Below, piece after piece: positions 1-8,724 of a stretch of 64,000 nucleotides of DNA. The first letter of the stretch is position 1. Each line of letters opens with the position of its first letter. The DNA lies in contig JAJCZL010000057.1 in assembly GCA_029262415.1 (NCBI GenBank), positions 112,591 through 176,590 on the forward strand, given 5' to 3'. This DNA is from Deltaproteobacteria bacterium (GTDB lineage: Bacteria; Desulfobacterota; Binatia; UBA1149; JAJCZL01). Both the position numbers and the translations under genes were made by a program. A model generated the notes under the pieces. It did not search any database, was not told where the DNA came from, and saw only the letters and a list, made by a program, of their open reading frames with translations.

Positions 1-270
1 CATGAAAACGAATGGGAAGAACTGCAGACCCACGTACTCAACACGCTCGCCGACTACTGCGAGAGCGTGCTGCGTACCCAGCAGACTGAGGGTCTCATAG
101 GATCCGATGTCGCCCCTGCCATCGCCGCCCAAGCCATCACCGGCTTGCAGGCCCGCGTAATCGACTGGTGGACCAAAGACCCGTCGCGCGCGACGCGCGA
201 CGCAGTGATTGAAACCCTTTACAAGCTTCAGCTCACCGGCGTCTACGGACCCGCCGTCACCGCGGAGTAA
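1..270 (+). CDS. TetR-family transcriptional regulator, C-terminal part (gene cut by window edge)
   Basis: The reading frame is open from the first base (HENEWEELQ...) and stops at 268-270, so about 89 residues of a C-terminus are present and the N-terminal DNA-binding domain lies outside the window. The helical pattern, with ITGLQARVIDWW and DAVIETLYKLQLTG, resembles the ligand-binding domain of TetR/AcrR regulators. The stop lies only 4 bp before the start of the diiron protein, so the two are probably co-transcribed and the regulator may control that gene. The family call rests on pattern recognition of a short fragment; the HTH cannot be seen. Confidence 0.6.
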   Translation, partial: HENEWEELQTHVLNTLADYCESVLRTQQTEGLIGSDVAPAIAAQAITGLQARVIDWWTKDPSRATRDAVIETLYKLQLTGVYGPAVTAE

Positions 271-274
271 ACCT

Positions 275-1387
275 ATGCCCGACCACATCACCCACGACCC
301 AATGTACAACACCGTCGATCGCGACGATTTCGCGAGTATGATCGAGACCGGCCGGTATATGGTCCGTACCGACGCGTTCGATAAAATTATCTCGCAAACA
401 CACGATCACTTTTGGGACCCGACCGATCCGGCCTACATCGACTTCGAATCCCAGCCATTCGACCTGACTAAACAGACCGTAATGCCCTTGGACTTCACGC
501 TCGAGATGAACTGCGCGGTCAAAGACAAACTCGACGAGGGGCAGCAGATCGCGCTCGCGAACCAGGCGGTGCGCTGGTCGATCTCACAGCTGCTGCACGG
601 GGAACAAGGTGCCCTGTCGCTGTCGGCCAGCCTGTGCCACATCATGCGCGACCCGGGCGCGGTGGAGTACGCGTCAAACCAAGTCCGTGAAGAGGCGCGG
701 CACGTTACCGGCTTCACCAACTACGTGAAGGCCCGTTACGGCACTCCTCTTCCCTGCGGCGCCACACTCGCCGCCACGCTGTCAGACCTCGTGCTCGCCC
801 CCGAGGTTTACAAAAAGCTGGTCGGAATGCAGATGCTGGTCGAAGGTCTTGCAATGGGCGCATTCGCGACATTTCACTCCAAGACCAACGACCCTCTGCT
901 CCAACGGCTCGTGCAATTGGTGATGACCGACGAAGCTTTTCACCACAAATTCGGCAAAATTTGGGCCGACAACACAGTTCCGCAACTGAGCGAAGACGAG
1001 CACCAGCGGGTCGAGGAGTGGGCGGCAAAGGTCTTTCAAACGATCTTCTTCAACCTCGCCAACGCCGAACAACGCCGGATGATCTACGCCGAATTCGGAC
1101 TGGACTGGAAGTGGGTGGCCGGTGCGATCCAAGAAGCGTTCACAGACACCGAGCGCCGCCGCCTGCTCTCGCAGAACACCAACATTTTCCGCGTTCTCAT
1201 CAAAACCCTTCTCAAAGCCGGCATCATCACCGATCGCACACGCGATATTTACGCGGCATGGGTCGATATGGATGAGTTACACCGTGAAGACGACGAGGTC
1301 GTCGGTACAGACGTGGCCGAAGAAGGCATCGCCTACCTGCGCGACATTAACCAGCACCGCAAGAAGCTCGGCCGCGGCCTAAAGTAG
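275..1387 (+). CDS. Ferritin-like diiron protein, possible oxygenase
   Basis: A 370-residue protein that carries all six expected ligands of a carboxylate-bridged diiron site in a helical bundle: Glu110 (HGEQGAL), Glu140 and His143 (EEARH), Glu190 (VEG) and Glu220 and His223 (DEAFHH). This pattern is shared by ferritin-like oxygenases, AurF-type N-oxygenases and RNR R2-like proteins. No signal peptide or membrane segment is visible, so it should be cytosolic. The ATG at 275 was chosen because it follows the regulator stop directly; the frame also extends upstream to 209, but that would overlap the regulator. Substrate unknown. Known: E/ExxH pairs bind two iron atoms. Inferred: an O2-dependent oxidation controlled by the TetR neighbour. 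Confidence 0.7.
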   Translation: MPDHITHDPMYNTVDRDDFASMIETGRYMVRTDAFDKIISQTHDHFWDPTDPAYIDFESQPFDLTKQTVMPLDFTLEMNCAVKDKLDEGQQIALANQAVRWSISQLLHGEQGALSLSASLCHIMRDPGAVEYASNQVREEARHVTGFTNYVKARYGTPLPCGATLAATLSDLVLAPEVYKKLVGMQMLVEGLAMGAFATFHSKTNDPLLQRLVQLVMTDEAFHHKFGKIWADNTVPQLSEDEHQRVEEWAAKVFQTIFFNLANAEQRRMIYAEFGLDWKWVAGAIQEAFTDTERRRLLSQNTNIFRVLIKTLLKAGIITDRTRDIYAAWVDMDELHREDDEVVGTDVAEEGIAYLRDINQHRKKLGRGLK

Positions 1388-1436
1388 TCACACGCCCCAC
1401 ACCGGGTCAGATGCCGTTTTTCGTGGTCGGGTCGCT

Positions 1437-1739
1437 TCAGCGCGAGGATGCGATTCGGTTGTAGATCGTGCTGATTACGAAGCCGGCGGTGAAGCCGAAT
1501 GCGAAACCCCACGCCGCACCGACCACACTGCCGAGCCAGCTGACCCGGTAGCCGACGAAGTACTGGCCGAGAAGCGCCAAGTGCGGGCCGACCACGTCGC
1601 CACCCTTGAGAAGAAGCCACGCGGTAGCTAGGAATACGCCCAGCGCACACACGGCGCCGAAGGCGACGGCCTGCACCGTCGCATTCAGCAGGATGAGCCT
1701 GATGCGCACGCTCTTTTCGATCTCTTCGATATCCGTCAC
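1437..1739 (-). CDS. Small two-helix membrane protein, paralogue of the C-terminal domain of its neighbour
   Basis: A protein of 100 residues starting at GTG 1739 (MTDIEEIEKSVRIRL). It has two hydrophobic segments (around AVCALGVFLATAWLLL and VVGAAWGFAFGFTAGFVIS) separated by LKGGDVVGPHLALLGQY. The same pattern, with the KGG turn, the LLxxYxxGxxxSxxGxVVG stretch and the second helix, forms the last 100 residues of the FAD protein encoded immediately upstream. It starts 23 bp after that gene's stop and is the last gene of the glycan operon. No enzymatic motif is present; a membrane-anchoring or partner role is inference. The frame is open further upstream, so a longer start cannot be excluded. 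Confidence 0.6.
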   Translation of the reverse strand: MTDIEEIEKSVRIRLILLNATVQAVAFGAVCALGVFLATAWLLLKGGDVVGPHLALLGQYFVGYRVSWLGSVVGAAWGFAFGFTAGFVISTIYNRIASSR

Positions 1740-1762
1740 GGTTAACCCAACTCGGCCATACT

Positions 1763-3586
1763 CTAGATGTGATCGAGGAGGCGACGCAAGAGTCTTTGCT
1801 CGGCACGGCGTTTTAACACTGCCATTGAGACGAACACAACAGCGTTGCGAAGGAACGCGAATAGGTACCCGACAACAAAACCGGTCAAAAAGCCGTAGAC
1901 GCCGCCGACGACGGCTCCCCAAAAGCTGATCGCAAAGCCCGGGTAGTAGTGGCTCAAAAGACCGAGGGTCGCACCCGCGTCGGGACCGCCCTTGATTACA
2001 AGAATCAGGGTTGCCAGAAAAAGGCACACGCTGGAGACGATCCCGAGCGCGGTACCCAGGGCCACGCGGTCGAGCTTGGAGAAGACGTTCTCAACCGCGC
2101 CTTCGATCATGACACCGACGGCGTCGACGTTCTCGAGGGTTTCGGCCGCGTCCTCGGAGATCTCCTCGTGGTACTCAGCGTCGGTGTTTACCGCCCACAG
2201 GTCGTTGTCTGCGCCGAACATCAGGTTCTCGACAGCGTACATGCCGGTGAGCATCGCGTGGTCTTGGTTGTTGTAGCGGTGCAGACCGTTGCGACCTATG
2301 GTCTGCAGGTTCTCGAGATTGTCGACGAACTCGCGAACCACGGAGAGGTACTGGGCATAGGCGGCATCGTAGACCGGGTAGGCCTTCTCCACGCGTACCA
2401 CGCAGCCATCGACGATGTCTTCGACTTGGGCCAGACCGACCTTCTCAACCTCGCGCTTACCGAGCGCAATCAGTTCGTCGTCAGGCATAGACCAAACTTC
2501 GTCGCCCTCGGTGCAAAAGTACTCGAGACCGAGACTCGTCTGTACGGTGTTCGGCACCATGTCCGGGCTCCAATTCAGGTAGTTCTGGATGCGCCCAACG
2601 TGGACATCGGGGTCGTGAATATAGATCCAGTTATCGGGGAACAGGTCGCGCTTGTTCACAACCAAGCATACGGTAAGGAAGTCGCGGTAACTCAAATGGT
2701 CGGCTGCCGCCAACACCTCGGGCGGAGCCGGCGGATCCATGCCCCGGATCAACTCGGTAACCGGCATGCTCGAGATAAAGTCGCCGCCCTCGATCGTGGT
2801 GGTTTGCCCGTTTCCGTTGCCGACGACAACCCCAAGAATCTTGTTGCCGTCGCGCTTGATCGCGCGCACGCCCGACTCCATGCGCACGCTGCCACCACGC
2901 TTTTCTATTTCTTCGGTCACCGCGCGCCACATCATGCCGGGCCCGAGCCGCGGATAGTCGAACTCTTCGATCAGAGTTTTGATGGTCTTCTTGGGTGTGA
3001 AGAACATGCTGACGACCGCGGTCTTGAGCGACAGGTCTTTGATCCGCTGCGCCGCCCACTCCGCCTTTAGTTCGGAGCACGGCACCCCCCACACTTTCTC
3101 CGTGTAGGTCTTGAAGAACGTCTCAAACAGGCGTTTGCCGAAACGGTTGGTTACCCATTGTTCGAAGGTATCTTCTTCGCGATACGGGAAAAGCTGCCAG
3201 CGGATATAGCTGCAGCCGATAAGAATCGCCTGGAAGAAGCCGAGCCCGAACAGCGCGTTCCATGGCTTGAGAGGATAGTGGAAATACTTGCCGTTGTAGT
3301 AGATGCGCGACAGGCGCGGTCTGCGCAGAAATTGATCGCCGAGAACTTCTTTCCACATCTCCTGCACCTGCTTCACTTTGGTGAAGAAACGGTGCCCGCC
3401 CATGTCGAAATGAAATCCGCGATAGTTGTCGGTACGGGCCAGGCCGCCGACGATGTCGGCCTTCTCGAGCACAGTCGGCGTCAACCCGAGCTTGCTCAGC
3501 TGATAAGCAGCGGTTAGGCCGGCCGGGCCCGCTCCGATAACCACAACCTTCTTGTCAGTGTCGATCGGCTTTGATTCAGAAGACAA
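1763..3586 (-). CDS. FAD-dependent amine oxidase/UDP-galactopyranose-mutase-like oxidoreductase with C-terminal membrane domain
   Basis: A 607-residue protein with a Rossmann dinucleotide motif at residues 18-23 (GAGPAG) followed by the conserved acidic end VLEKADIVGGLA, typical of the NAD(P)-binding/FAD amine oxidase superfamily that includes protoporphyrinogen oxidase and UDP-galactopyranose mutase. The family blocks FHYPLKPWNAL and YTEKVWGVPCSEL recur in the next gene upstream, a paralogue. Unlike that paralogue it carries about 100 extra C-terminal residues with two transmembrane helices, which would tether it to the membrane. The start is uncertain: TTG 3586 is used, just before the Rossmann fold, but GTG/TTG codons up to 3667 are in frame. 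In a polysaccharide cluster it may act on a sugar nucleotide or lipid-linked intermediate (inference). Confidence 0.75.
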   Translation of the reverse strand: MSSESKPIDTDKKVVVIGAGPAGLTAAYQLSKLGLTPTVLEKADIVGGLARTDNYRGFHFDMGGHRFFTKVKQVQEMWKEVLGDQFLRRPRLSRIYYNGKYFHYPLKPWNALFGLGFFQAILIGCSYIRWQLFPYREEDTFEQWVTNRFGKRLFETFFKTYTEKVWGVPCSELKAEWAAQRIKDLSLKTAVVSMFFTPKKTIKTLIEEFDYPRLGPGMMWRAVTEEIEKRGGSVRMESGVRAIKRDGNKILGVVVGNGNGQTTTIEGGDFISSMPVTELIRGMDPPAPPEVLAAADHLSYRDFLTVCLVVNKRDLFPDNWIYIHDPDVHVGRIQNYLNWSPDMVPNTVQTSLGLEYFCTEGDEVWSMPDDELIALGKREVEKVGLAQVEDIVDGCVVRVEKAYPVYDAAYAQYLSVVREFVDNLENLQTIGRNGLHRYNNQDHAMLTGMYAVENLMFGADNDLWAVNTDAEYHEEISEDAAETLENVDAVGVMIEGAVENVFSKLDRVALGTALGIVSSVCLFLATLILVIKGGPDAGATLGLLSHYYPGFAISFWGAVVGGVYGFLTGFVVGYLFAFLRNAVVFVSMAVLKRRAEQRLLRRLLDHI

Positions 3587-3694
3587 TTTCCTAGATTCCC
3601 CCACCAAGACTGCTGCCGGCGCCGCAGAACCACGCAATGCTATACAGTGGCAGTTTACCGCTTCCAAGCCATGGTTTCTGCAGGTTCTAGAGAC

Positions 3695-5137
3695 TCAATC
3701 CTCGACCACGTGGGTCGCGAATATCCGCCGGTAGTCTTGCCATCGGGCCAGGTCAAAGCCACCGTCGGCCGACAGACACCGGCAGGCCGCATTCGCCATG
3801 TAGAGCGCGTGGTGGGTGTTATCGTGGGCGAAAAGCCCTTGGCGGCCAAAACTAAGCAACCGAGGTATCGCCTCCGCCCAGGCATCAAGACGCGCGAAAT
3901 GCGTGTCGTAGCCCTTGCGATAGATCGGATAGGCCTGCGCAAGACGTCGGACGGCGACCTCGGCGACCCGGCTACGCACCGGCAAGCCCGCGTTCTCCAA
4001 AGCCGACCGCACCAGCGCACCGAGTTCTTCGTCCGACGCAGACCACTCCGGACCTCCAGCCGCACACGGTAGTTCCGCGCAGAGCACGGTGCGCCCCGAC
4101 GGGATGTCGCTGTCGCTGTAGTTCTTGGGTTCCGAGATTCGGGTCACGGCAACGTTTGCTTCGGGGAAATAGTGGGCATCAAACTCCGTAAACTGGTCCT
4201 GCTCGAGGACTAGATAGACCAGCAGCATCGCGCGGAACTCGACACGCTTAGCGGCCTCGAGCACTTCGAGCGGTGCCGCCGGCTGCGCAGCGCCGGCCAG
4301 CACCGAGATCGGGATTGTAGACCAAATGTAGTCGGCAGCGATCGTCTCGGCCGAACCGAAGTGCTCGACCACGACCTCACAGGCAGTAGCGCCGCGCGGC
4401 CGAGACGAGTCAAAATCCGGCAGCCGGACTTCACTGACCGAGGTGTTCAATCGGATGTCCGCACCCGCATCGCTGGCCGCCGCCGCATAGGCCTCTGATA
4501 TCCGGCCGAATCCACCGCGGGGGTAGAAGAACCTCCCGGCGCCTTGCGGCTTTAAGCCGGGGACGGCGTTCAAAACCTTACGCACCAGCTTACCGGGCGA
4601 GTTCGCCGACACCCGACGCGCCGCTTGCACGGCGTCAAGTTCATCAGGGTCCACACCCCAGATCTTGCGCGCGTAGGGGATATAGAAGTCTTCGGCGATG
4701 GTTGGGCCGAGGCCGGCCGCCAGCGATGCCGAGAACGATGGCTCGGCGGCTTTGTCCCGCGTTGAGAAAGGCTTGGCCAAGATGTCACGGGCGACTTTAA
4801 GCGCGAAGGAGGGAGGTAGTCGAAATGCGAGATCGATCGGTTTGAGTGGGAAGTGGATCCAACGCCCCTGTAAGCGGATGCGGCCGTGCCGCGGCCTGTC
4901 GAGTAGATCATCGCCTAATAAGCCGCGGATCTCGGCGAGTATCTGGGGATCACACGATGGGTGCAGGCGGTGGCTTCCGTAGTCTACGCGAACATCGGCG
5001 AGCGTGAACGAGCCGGCATTGCCGCCGACCACGGCGTTGCGTTCGATGAGAGTCACCTCAGCGCGTTGGTTGCGCGCGAGTTCATAGGCCGCACCGAGAC
5101 CGGCGGGCCCACCACCGAGGATGACGACTTTGGTCAC
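3695..5137 (-). CDS. FAD-dependent amine oxidase-type oxidoreductase
   Basis: A soluble 480-residue flavoprotein. The N-terminus MTKVVILGGGPAG holds the FAD-binding GxGxxG (residues 8-13), and VTLIERNAVVGGNAG gives the acidic residue that binds the ribose. The blocks HFPLKPIDLAF and ARKIWGVDPDELDAV match the paralogue downstream, so the pair arose by tandem duplication. GTG 5137 overlaps the upstream stop as GTGA, giving translational coupling. Family members include porphyrinogen oxidases, phytoene desaturases and UDP-galactopyranose mutases; since the operon encodes glycosyltransferases, oxidation or isomerisation of a sugar or polyprenyl precursor is more likely than haem synthesis, but that is inference. 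Confidence 0.75.
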   Translation of the reverse strand: MTKVVILGGGPAGLGAAYELARNQRAEVTLIERNAVVGGNAGSFTLADVRVDYGSHRLHPSCDPQILAEIRGLLGDDLLDRPRHGRIRLQGRWIHFPLKPIDLAFRLPPSFALKVARDILAKPFSTRDKAAEPSFSASLAAGLGPTIAEDFYIPYARKIWGVDPDELDAVQAARRVSANSPGKLVRKVLNAVPGLKPQGAGRFFYPRGGFGRISEAYAAAASDAGADIRLNTSVSEVRLPDFDSSRPRGATACEVVVEHFGSAETIAADYIWSTIPISVLAGAAQPAAPLEVLEAAKRVEFRAMLLVYLVLEQDQFTEFDAHYFPEANVAVTRISEPKNYSDSDIPSGRTVLCAELPCAAGGPEWSASDEELGALVRSALENAGLPVRSRVAEVAVRRLAQAYPIYRKGYDTHFARLDAWAEAIPRLLSFGRQGLFAHDNTHHALYMANAACRCLSADGGFDLARWQDYRRIFATHVVED

Positions 5138-6084
5138 GCCCTTTCGACTCCTGCGTCGCCCGGTGCAACACCGCGCCGTAGCGACAAATAGAACACCGCG
5201 CCGCACGCAGCCCCGGCGATGAGAACCGTCTCCCAAACAAGCCCGGCCGCGACTGCCGGCGCCGGCGCGATACCGAAGCGCGCGAGTAGCGCCGCGAATG
5301 CGGCCTCTCTGACCCCGATGCCACCCATACTCACCGGCACCATCGCCGCGAGCTTGGCGAGCGGCCACGCAAACAACCACCCACCGGCATCAAGATCGAT
5401 CCCGCAGGCCGCACCGAGGTTTGCGTTCAAGAATACGAAAACCCCCTGGACCAAACAGGAAAGTGCGACTGCTGTAGTGATCCGGCTTGCCGAGGTCGAG
5501 GCCGCCGCCGCACGCATCGCGCCGCGTACTTTAACAACACGATCGGGAAGCCATCCGGGTGCCGGGAACGCGAGAAGCACCGCAACGGCCAGCGCGGCAC
5601 CACAGACCGCCAGCGCGGTCACGGCGACGATCGCCGCATCAGCGCGGGTCAGCGTCGCGTGCGACGCTGCCGCGCCGGTGAGAACGAACCCGAGCAAGAC
5701 ACCGGTGTCGATCAACCGATCGAGTACACTACCGAACACGACTGCCTGCTTGGCCTCGCGCGAGCGCATCGCTACACCGGCGCGAACCACGTCACCACCG
5801 GCCACCGACGGAAGAAACAGATTGGCGAACAGTCCGGCAAAGTAGGCACGAAGCGTCTCCCGATATCTGTTGCCCGCCGCGTGGGCGTCGATCAACAGAT
5901 GCCACTTGTAGGCGCCGACGCAATGGGCGGCGATAAATGCCGCCAGACAAGCCGTCCAAAGCCACAGCGGCACCGTCGACAGTGCAACGCGAAGTTCTGC
6001 ACGCGGCAGATACGCGAAAAGCGCCGCCAGAATCACCGCGCTGGCAAGCAGACGCAGGAGTGGTCCGCGCGGCGGCAGTTTCAC
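5134..6084 (-). CDS. Lysylphosphatidylglycerol synthase TM region/UPF0104-type integral membrane protein
   Basis: A 316-residue polytopic protein with about seven to eight hydrophobic segments. Family signatures are FAGLFANLFLPSVAGGDVVRA in the first half and VPVSMGGIGVREAAFAALL in the second half, as in the AglD/LPG_synthase_TM family (PF03706). Members without the aminoacyltransferase domain are found in polysaccharide and lipid-glycosylation loci and are thought to help move or anchor lipid-linked sugars. GTG 6084 overlaps the stop of the dolichol-phosphate-mannose-synthase-like gene (GTGA), and its own stop overlaps the FAD gene the same way. No catalytic domain is seen. Confidence 0.8.
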   Translation of the reverse strand: MKLPPRGPLLRLLASAVILAALFAYLPRAELRVALSTVPLWLWTACLAAFIAAHCVGAYKWHLLIDAHAAGNRYRETLRAYFAGLFANLFLPSVAGGDVVRAGVAMRSREAKQAVVFGSVLDRLIDTGVLLGFVLTGAAASHATLTRADAAIVAVTALAVCGAALAVAVLLAFPAPGWLPDRVVKVRGAMRAAAASTSASRITTAVALSCLVQGVFVFLNANLGAACGIDLDAGGWLFAWPLAKLAAMVPVSMGGIGVREAAFAALLARFGIAPAPAVAAGLVWETVLIAGAACGAVFYLSLRRGVAPGDAGVERA

Positions 6085-6971
6085 CGCGAACGCGACCCCA
6101 GGCCGGTACGCGCGATCTGATCGGACAACAACCCTATCGCCCAAATGATAACCGCACCCAAGTACCCGAGCACCACCGTTTCAGAAAGGTTCTCGAGCGT
6201 AAGGTCGTAGATAAACTTGGCGGTCGCGCCAAGGAATAGAACCGCGCCGAGTGGTAGAAAAATCTTCAGCGGATTGAAATACACAATCGTGCGCACGATC
6301 AGTAGAAAAAATTGATAGGCGTGCTTCGGGCGAATCTTGGATTGCCCGATCCGTGCCCGGTAGTTAATCGGCACGTAGTCGACGAGGTAATCGTTACACA
6401 GCATTGAGAGTGTGATCGTCGTAGTGAAAGAGAAACCCGAGGGCAGAATGTGCTCGAACCGATTAACGACATCCCTGCGCATCACGCGCAACCCGGAGTT
6501 GAGGTCGGGGATGTCACGCTCGGCGAGGTAAGAAGCGAGCCTTTGCAGAAACCATTTCGCCGGCTTGCGAATGGCCGGCACGTGCACATCCGCGCCGGTA
6601 CGCGCACCCACGACCATGTCGTAACTGCCCGCACGCTCGAGCATCTCAGGGATCGCTTCAGCGGGGTAGGTACCGTCAGCATCGGTGATGACGATGGTGT
6701 CGAAACGGGCGCGCCGGATTCCCGTTTTCAGCGAGGCTCCATAGCCGCGGTTAACCGGGTGCCGCAGCACTTCGACCCCGGTGGCCTCCGCCCGGCCGGC
6801 GGTTTTGTCGGTCGATCCGTCATCCACGACGAGGATCTCGTGCTCTATACCCGCGCCCTCGAGCACCTCGCGCAGATGCGCTACCTCTTCGCCGATCGCT
6901 TCCTGCTCGTTGAACGCCGGAATGACAACCGTCACCCCCTGTCTGCCATTGCCCGCTTGCCTATCGACCAC
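6081..6971 (-). CDS. GT2 glycosyltransferase of the DPM1/GtrB type with C-terminal membrane helices
   Basis: A 296-residue protein. The GT-A domain has TVVIPAFNEQEAI, the nucleotide-binding VVDDGSTDKT and the metal-binding ITDADGTYP (DxD type). SGLRVMRRD and a C-terminal region with two hydrophobic helices (after YFNPLKIF and around VVLGYLGAVIIWAIGLL) match bacterial polyprenyl-phosphate glycosyltransferases such as GtrB. Expected reaction: transfer of a hexose from a nucleotide sugar to undecaprenyl phosphate on the inner face of the membrane. GTG 6971 has a strong ribosome site (AAGGAAGGTGG). Its product would be the donor for the GT-C enzyme encoded next door. Confidence 0.85.
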   Translation of the reverse strand: MVDRQAGNGRQGVTVVIPAFNEQEAIGEEVAHLREVLEGAGIEHEILVVDDGSTDKTAGRAEATGVEVLRHPVNRGYGASLKTGIRRARFDTIVITDADGTYPAEAIPEMLERAGSYDMVVGARTGADVHVPAIRKPAKWFLQRLASYLAERDIPDLNSGLRVMRRDVVNRFEHILPSGFSFTTTITLSMLCNDYLVDYVPINYRARIGQSKIRPKHAYQFFLLIVRTIVYFNPLKIFLPLGAVLFLGATAKFIYDLTLENLSETVVLGYLGAVIIWAIGLLSDQIARTGLGSRSR

Positions 6972-7000
6972 CGCTCAAACCACCTTCCTTGCGCCGCCGA

Positions 7001-8686
7001 TCACCCCGGCGGGGTATCGGCACGCGCGACGAATATTGTTCCACCCCCCAACGTACCACCGAACTCCGCCACGGTGACAAAATCCTGCTCCACCGTAGCA
7101 GCCACGTCGGGATGCCCCGCACGCAAGGCTTCGGGGAAAAAATACAGTACCCAGGTACGATCCGCACTCCGCCGCACCTGGTCCAACTCTGCCGCGGTGC
7201 CGGTCCACGGCCAGCCGGTCGGATAATAGTGCATGTAGGGGTTAATCGTGATCCCGAGCAGCGCTACGTTGTCGCCCGGCGCCAGATTCTCGCGTACGTA
7301 GGCAAGCGCGCCCTCGAAGTCCTGTTTCGGCAGATAAGCCGTTGGTAACGCAAGGGAAAACACCGCGCAAGCCGCTCCGACCCCAAGCCCGCCGAGCGCC
7401 GGCGCAAGCCGTCGCGGTGCGCCGAGCAGCCTGACGCCGAAATCGCCGATTTGCATGGCGCCGGCAACGGCTATCAACAGCGCGTGGCCCAGCGAGAACA
7501 CGAACAAGCGCGGCCATACGTGGTGAGAGGTCGCCAAGGTCGCGGCAAGGGTGATCAGAACGGGAAAGAAGAACAGCTCGACGAGTACCGCGTTGCGCGC
7601 AAAGAGCCGCAAGCATCCGGCAGCGAACACCAAGCCGCCGACGGCGAGCACGGCGCCGCCGACTCCGCCGACGCCCATACCTCGTAGGAGTTCTAAGAGC
7701 CCCCAGACCGGGTTGGTCCACTGGTCGGCCAGACCGCCATGGCGCGCAGAGGTGGCGAGAAACTGCGGCAGCACCGGGGCATATAGCGCAACGGTCAAAA
7801 CCCCCGACAAGACGAAGCCATAGACAAACCCGAGAAACGGCTGCGCAGGCCGACCGTGGCGCGCGCGCGTCCCATGAATCAGAAACGTAACAAACTGCCC
7901 GCCTGCGATAAACACCATCGCTGGCTGGGTGTAGGCACCCAGTGCGACCGACGCTGCGTAGGCCGCCCAACGGCCGGGTCCGGGGACACGCATCGCACGC
8001 ACCAGGAGTACGCTTGCGAGAATCCCGAAGAACATCAGCGCCGTATACCCACGCGCGTTCTGGCTGAACCAAACGTGGTGGTAGGACAACGCCATCAACG
8101 CGGCGGCCGCGATCCCTTCGCGTCGGCCGATAGTCTGCGCAGCCAGCAGATACACTGCGACGATTGAGGCGACGCCGAAACCAACGGCGGGAAGCCGAAG
8201 CGCAACCGCACGCTCGTCGAACACCAGCAGCAGCAGCTTCCACGATAGAGTGTAGATAAAGTGCTGATTCTGCGAGTTGTACGTCGTCATCGCCTCGGCG
8301 ATGCCGAGGTCGCCGTAGTAGACGAAGGTCATGATCTCGTCGTACCAAAGCCCCGAGGTCAGAGAATGTAGGCGTAGTAGACAGGCGCCGACAACGACTG
8401 CAACCAGGGCTACCCACTCGGCAGCGTCGGCGGGCGCCAGCCGCGGCTCGGAGATAGCCGGGGGTGAGAGCTGCCGCCCGGAGATCCGGCTCGCGTACCC
8501 GGCCAACCCGGCGATCATCGCTCCGGCGCACAACCAGGCGACGCGAAGCGCGATACCGCCATCGGCGAGCTGGGTCCGCAACGGTTCAAGCGCACCGGGG
8601 TGGATAGGCAGGAGGATTTCATTCGGCACAACCAGGGCCAAGGTGGCCAAGAGCATCCCGCCGATGAAGAAGAAATAAATGATCAT
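7001..8686 (-). CDS. Polytopic GT-C glycosyltransferase (PMT/ArnT-like)
   Basis: A 561-residue integral membrane protein with many hydrophobic segments. After the second pair of helices comes GLWYDEIMTF, the first extracytoplasmic loop with the acidic Asp-Glu pair that is catalytic in ArnT, PMT and related GT-C enzymes. SYHHVWFSQNARGYT matches the conserved loop of dolichyl/undecaprenyl-phosphate-sugar mannosyltransferase-like proteins. The ATG at 8686 (MIIYFFFIGG) was chosen; a TTG at 8722 is possible. It likely uses a polyprenyl-phosphate sugar made by the adjacent GT2 enzyme to glycosylate a lipid, glycan or protein in the periplasm. Acceptor unknown. Confidence 0.75.
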   Translation of the reverse strand: MIIYFFFIGGMLLATLALVVPNEILLPIHPGALEPLRTQLADGGIALRVAWLCAGAMIAGLAGYASRISGRQLSPPAISEPRLAPADAAEWVALVAVVVGACLLRLHSLTSGLWYDEIMTFVYYGDLGIAEAMTTYNSQNQHFIYTLSWKLLLLVFDERAVALRLPAVGFGVASIVAVYLLAAQTIGRREGIAAAALMALSYHHVWFSQNARGYTALMFFGILASVLLVRAMRVPGPGRWAAYAASVALGAYTQPAMVFIAGGQFVTFLIHGTRARHGRPAQPFLGFVYGFVLSGVLTVALYAPVLPQFLATSARHGGLADQWTNPVWGLLELLRGMGVGGVGGAVLAVGGLVFAAGCLRLFARNAVLVELFFFPVLITLAATLATSHHVWPRLFVFSLGHALLIAVAGAMQIGDFGVRLLGAPRRLAPALGGLGVGAACAVFSLALPTAYLPKQDFEGALAYVRENLAPGDNVALLGITINPYMHYYPTGWPWTGTAAELDQVRRSADRTWVLYFFPEALRAGHPDVAATVEQDFVTVAEFGGTLGGGTIFVARADTPPG

Positions 8687-8724
8687 TTCGAGCCCAACCG
8701 ACCGCCGTCGCGGCCCGAGCAATG

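Noticed and set aside
1949..3070. Long plus-strand open frame opposite the FAD oxidoreductase
   Set aside because: It is antisense to a clear flavoprotein gene; its translation lacks motifs and reflects codon bias of the GC-rich opposite strand.
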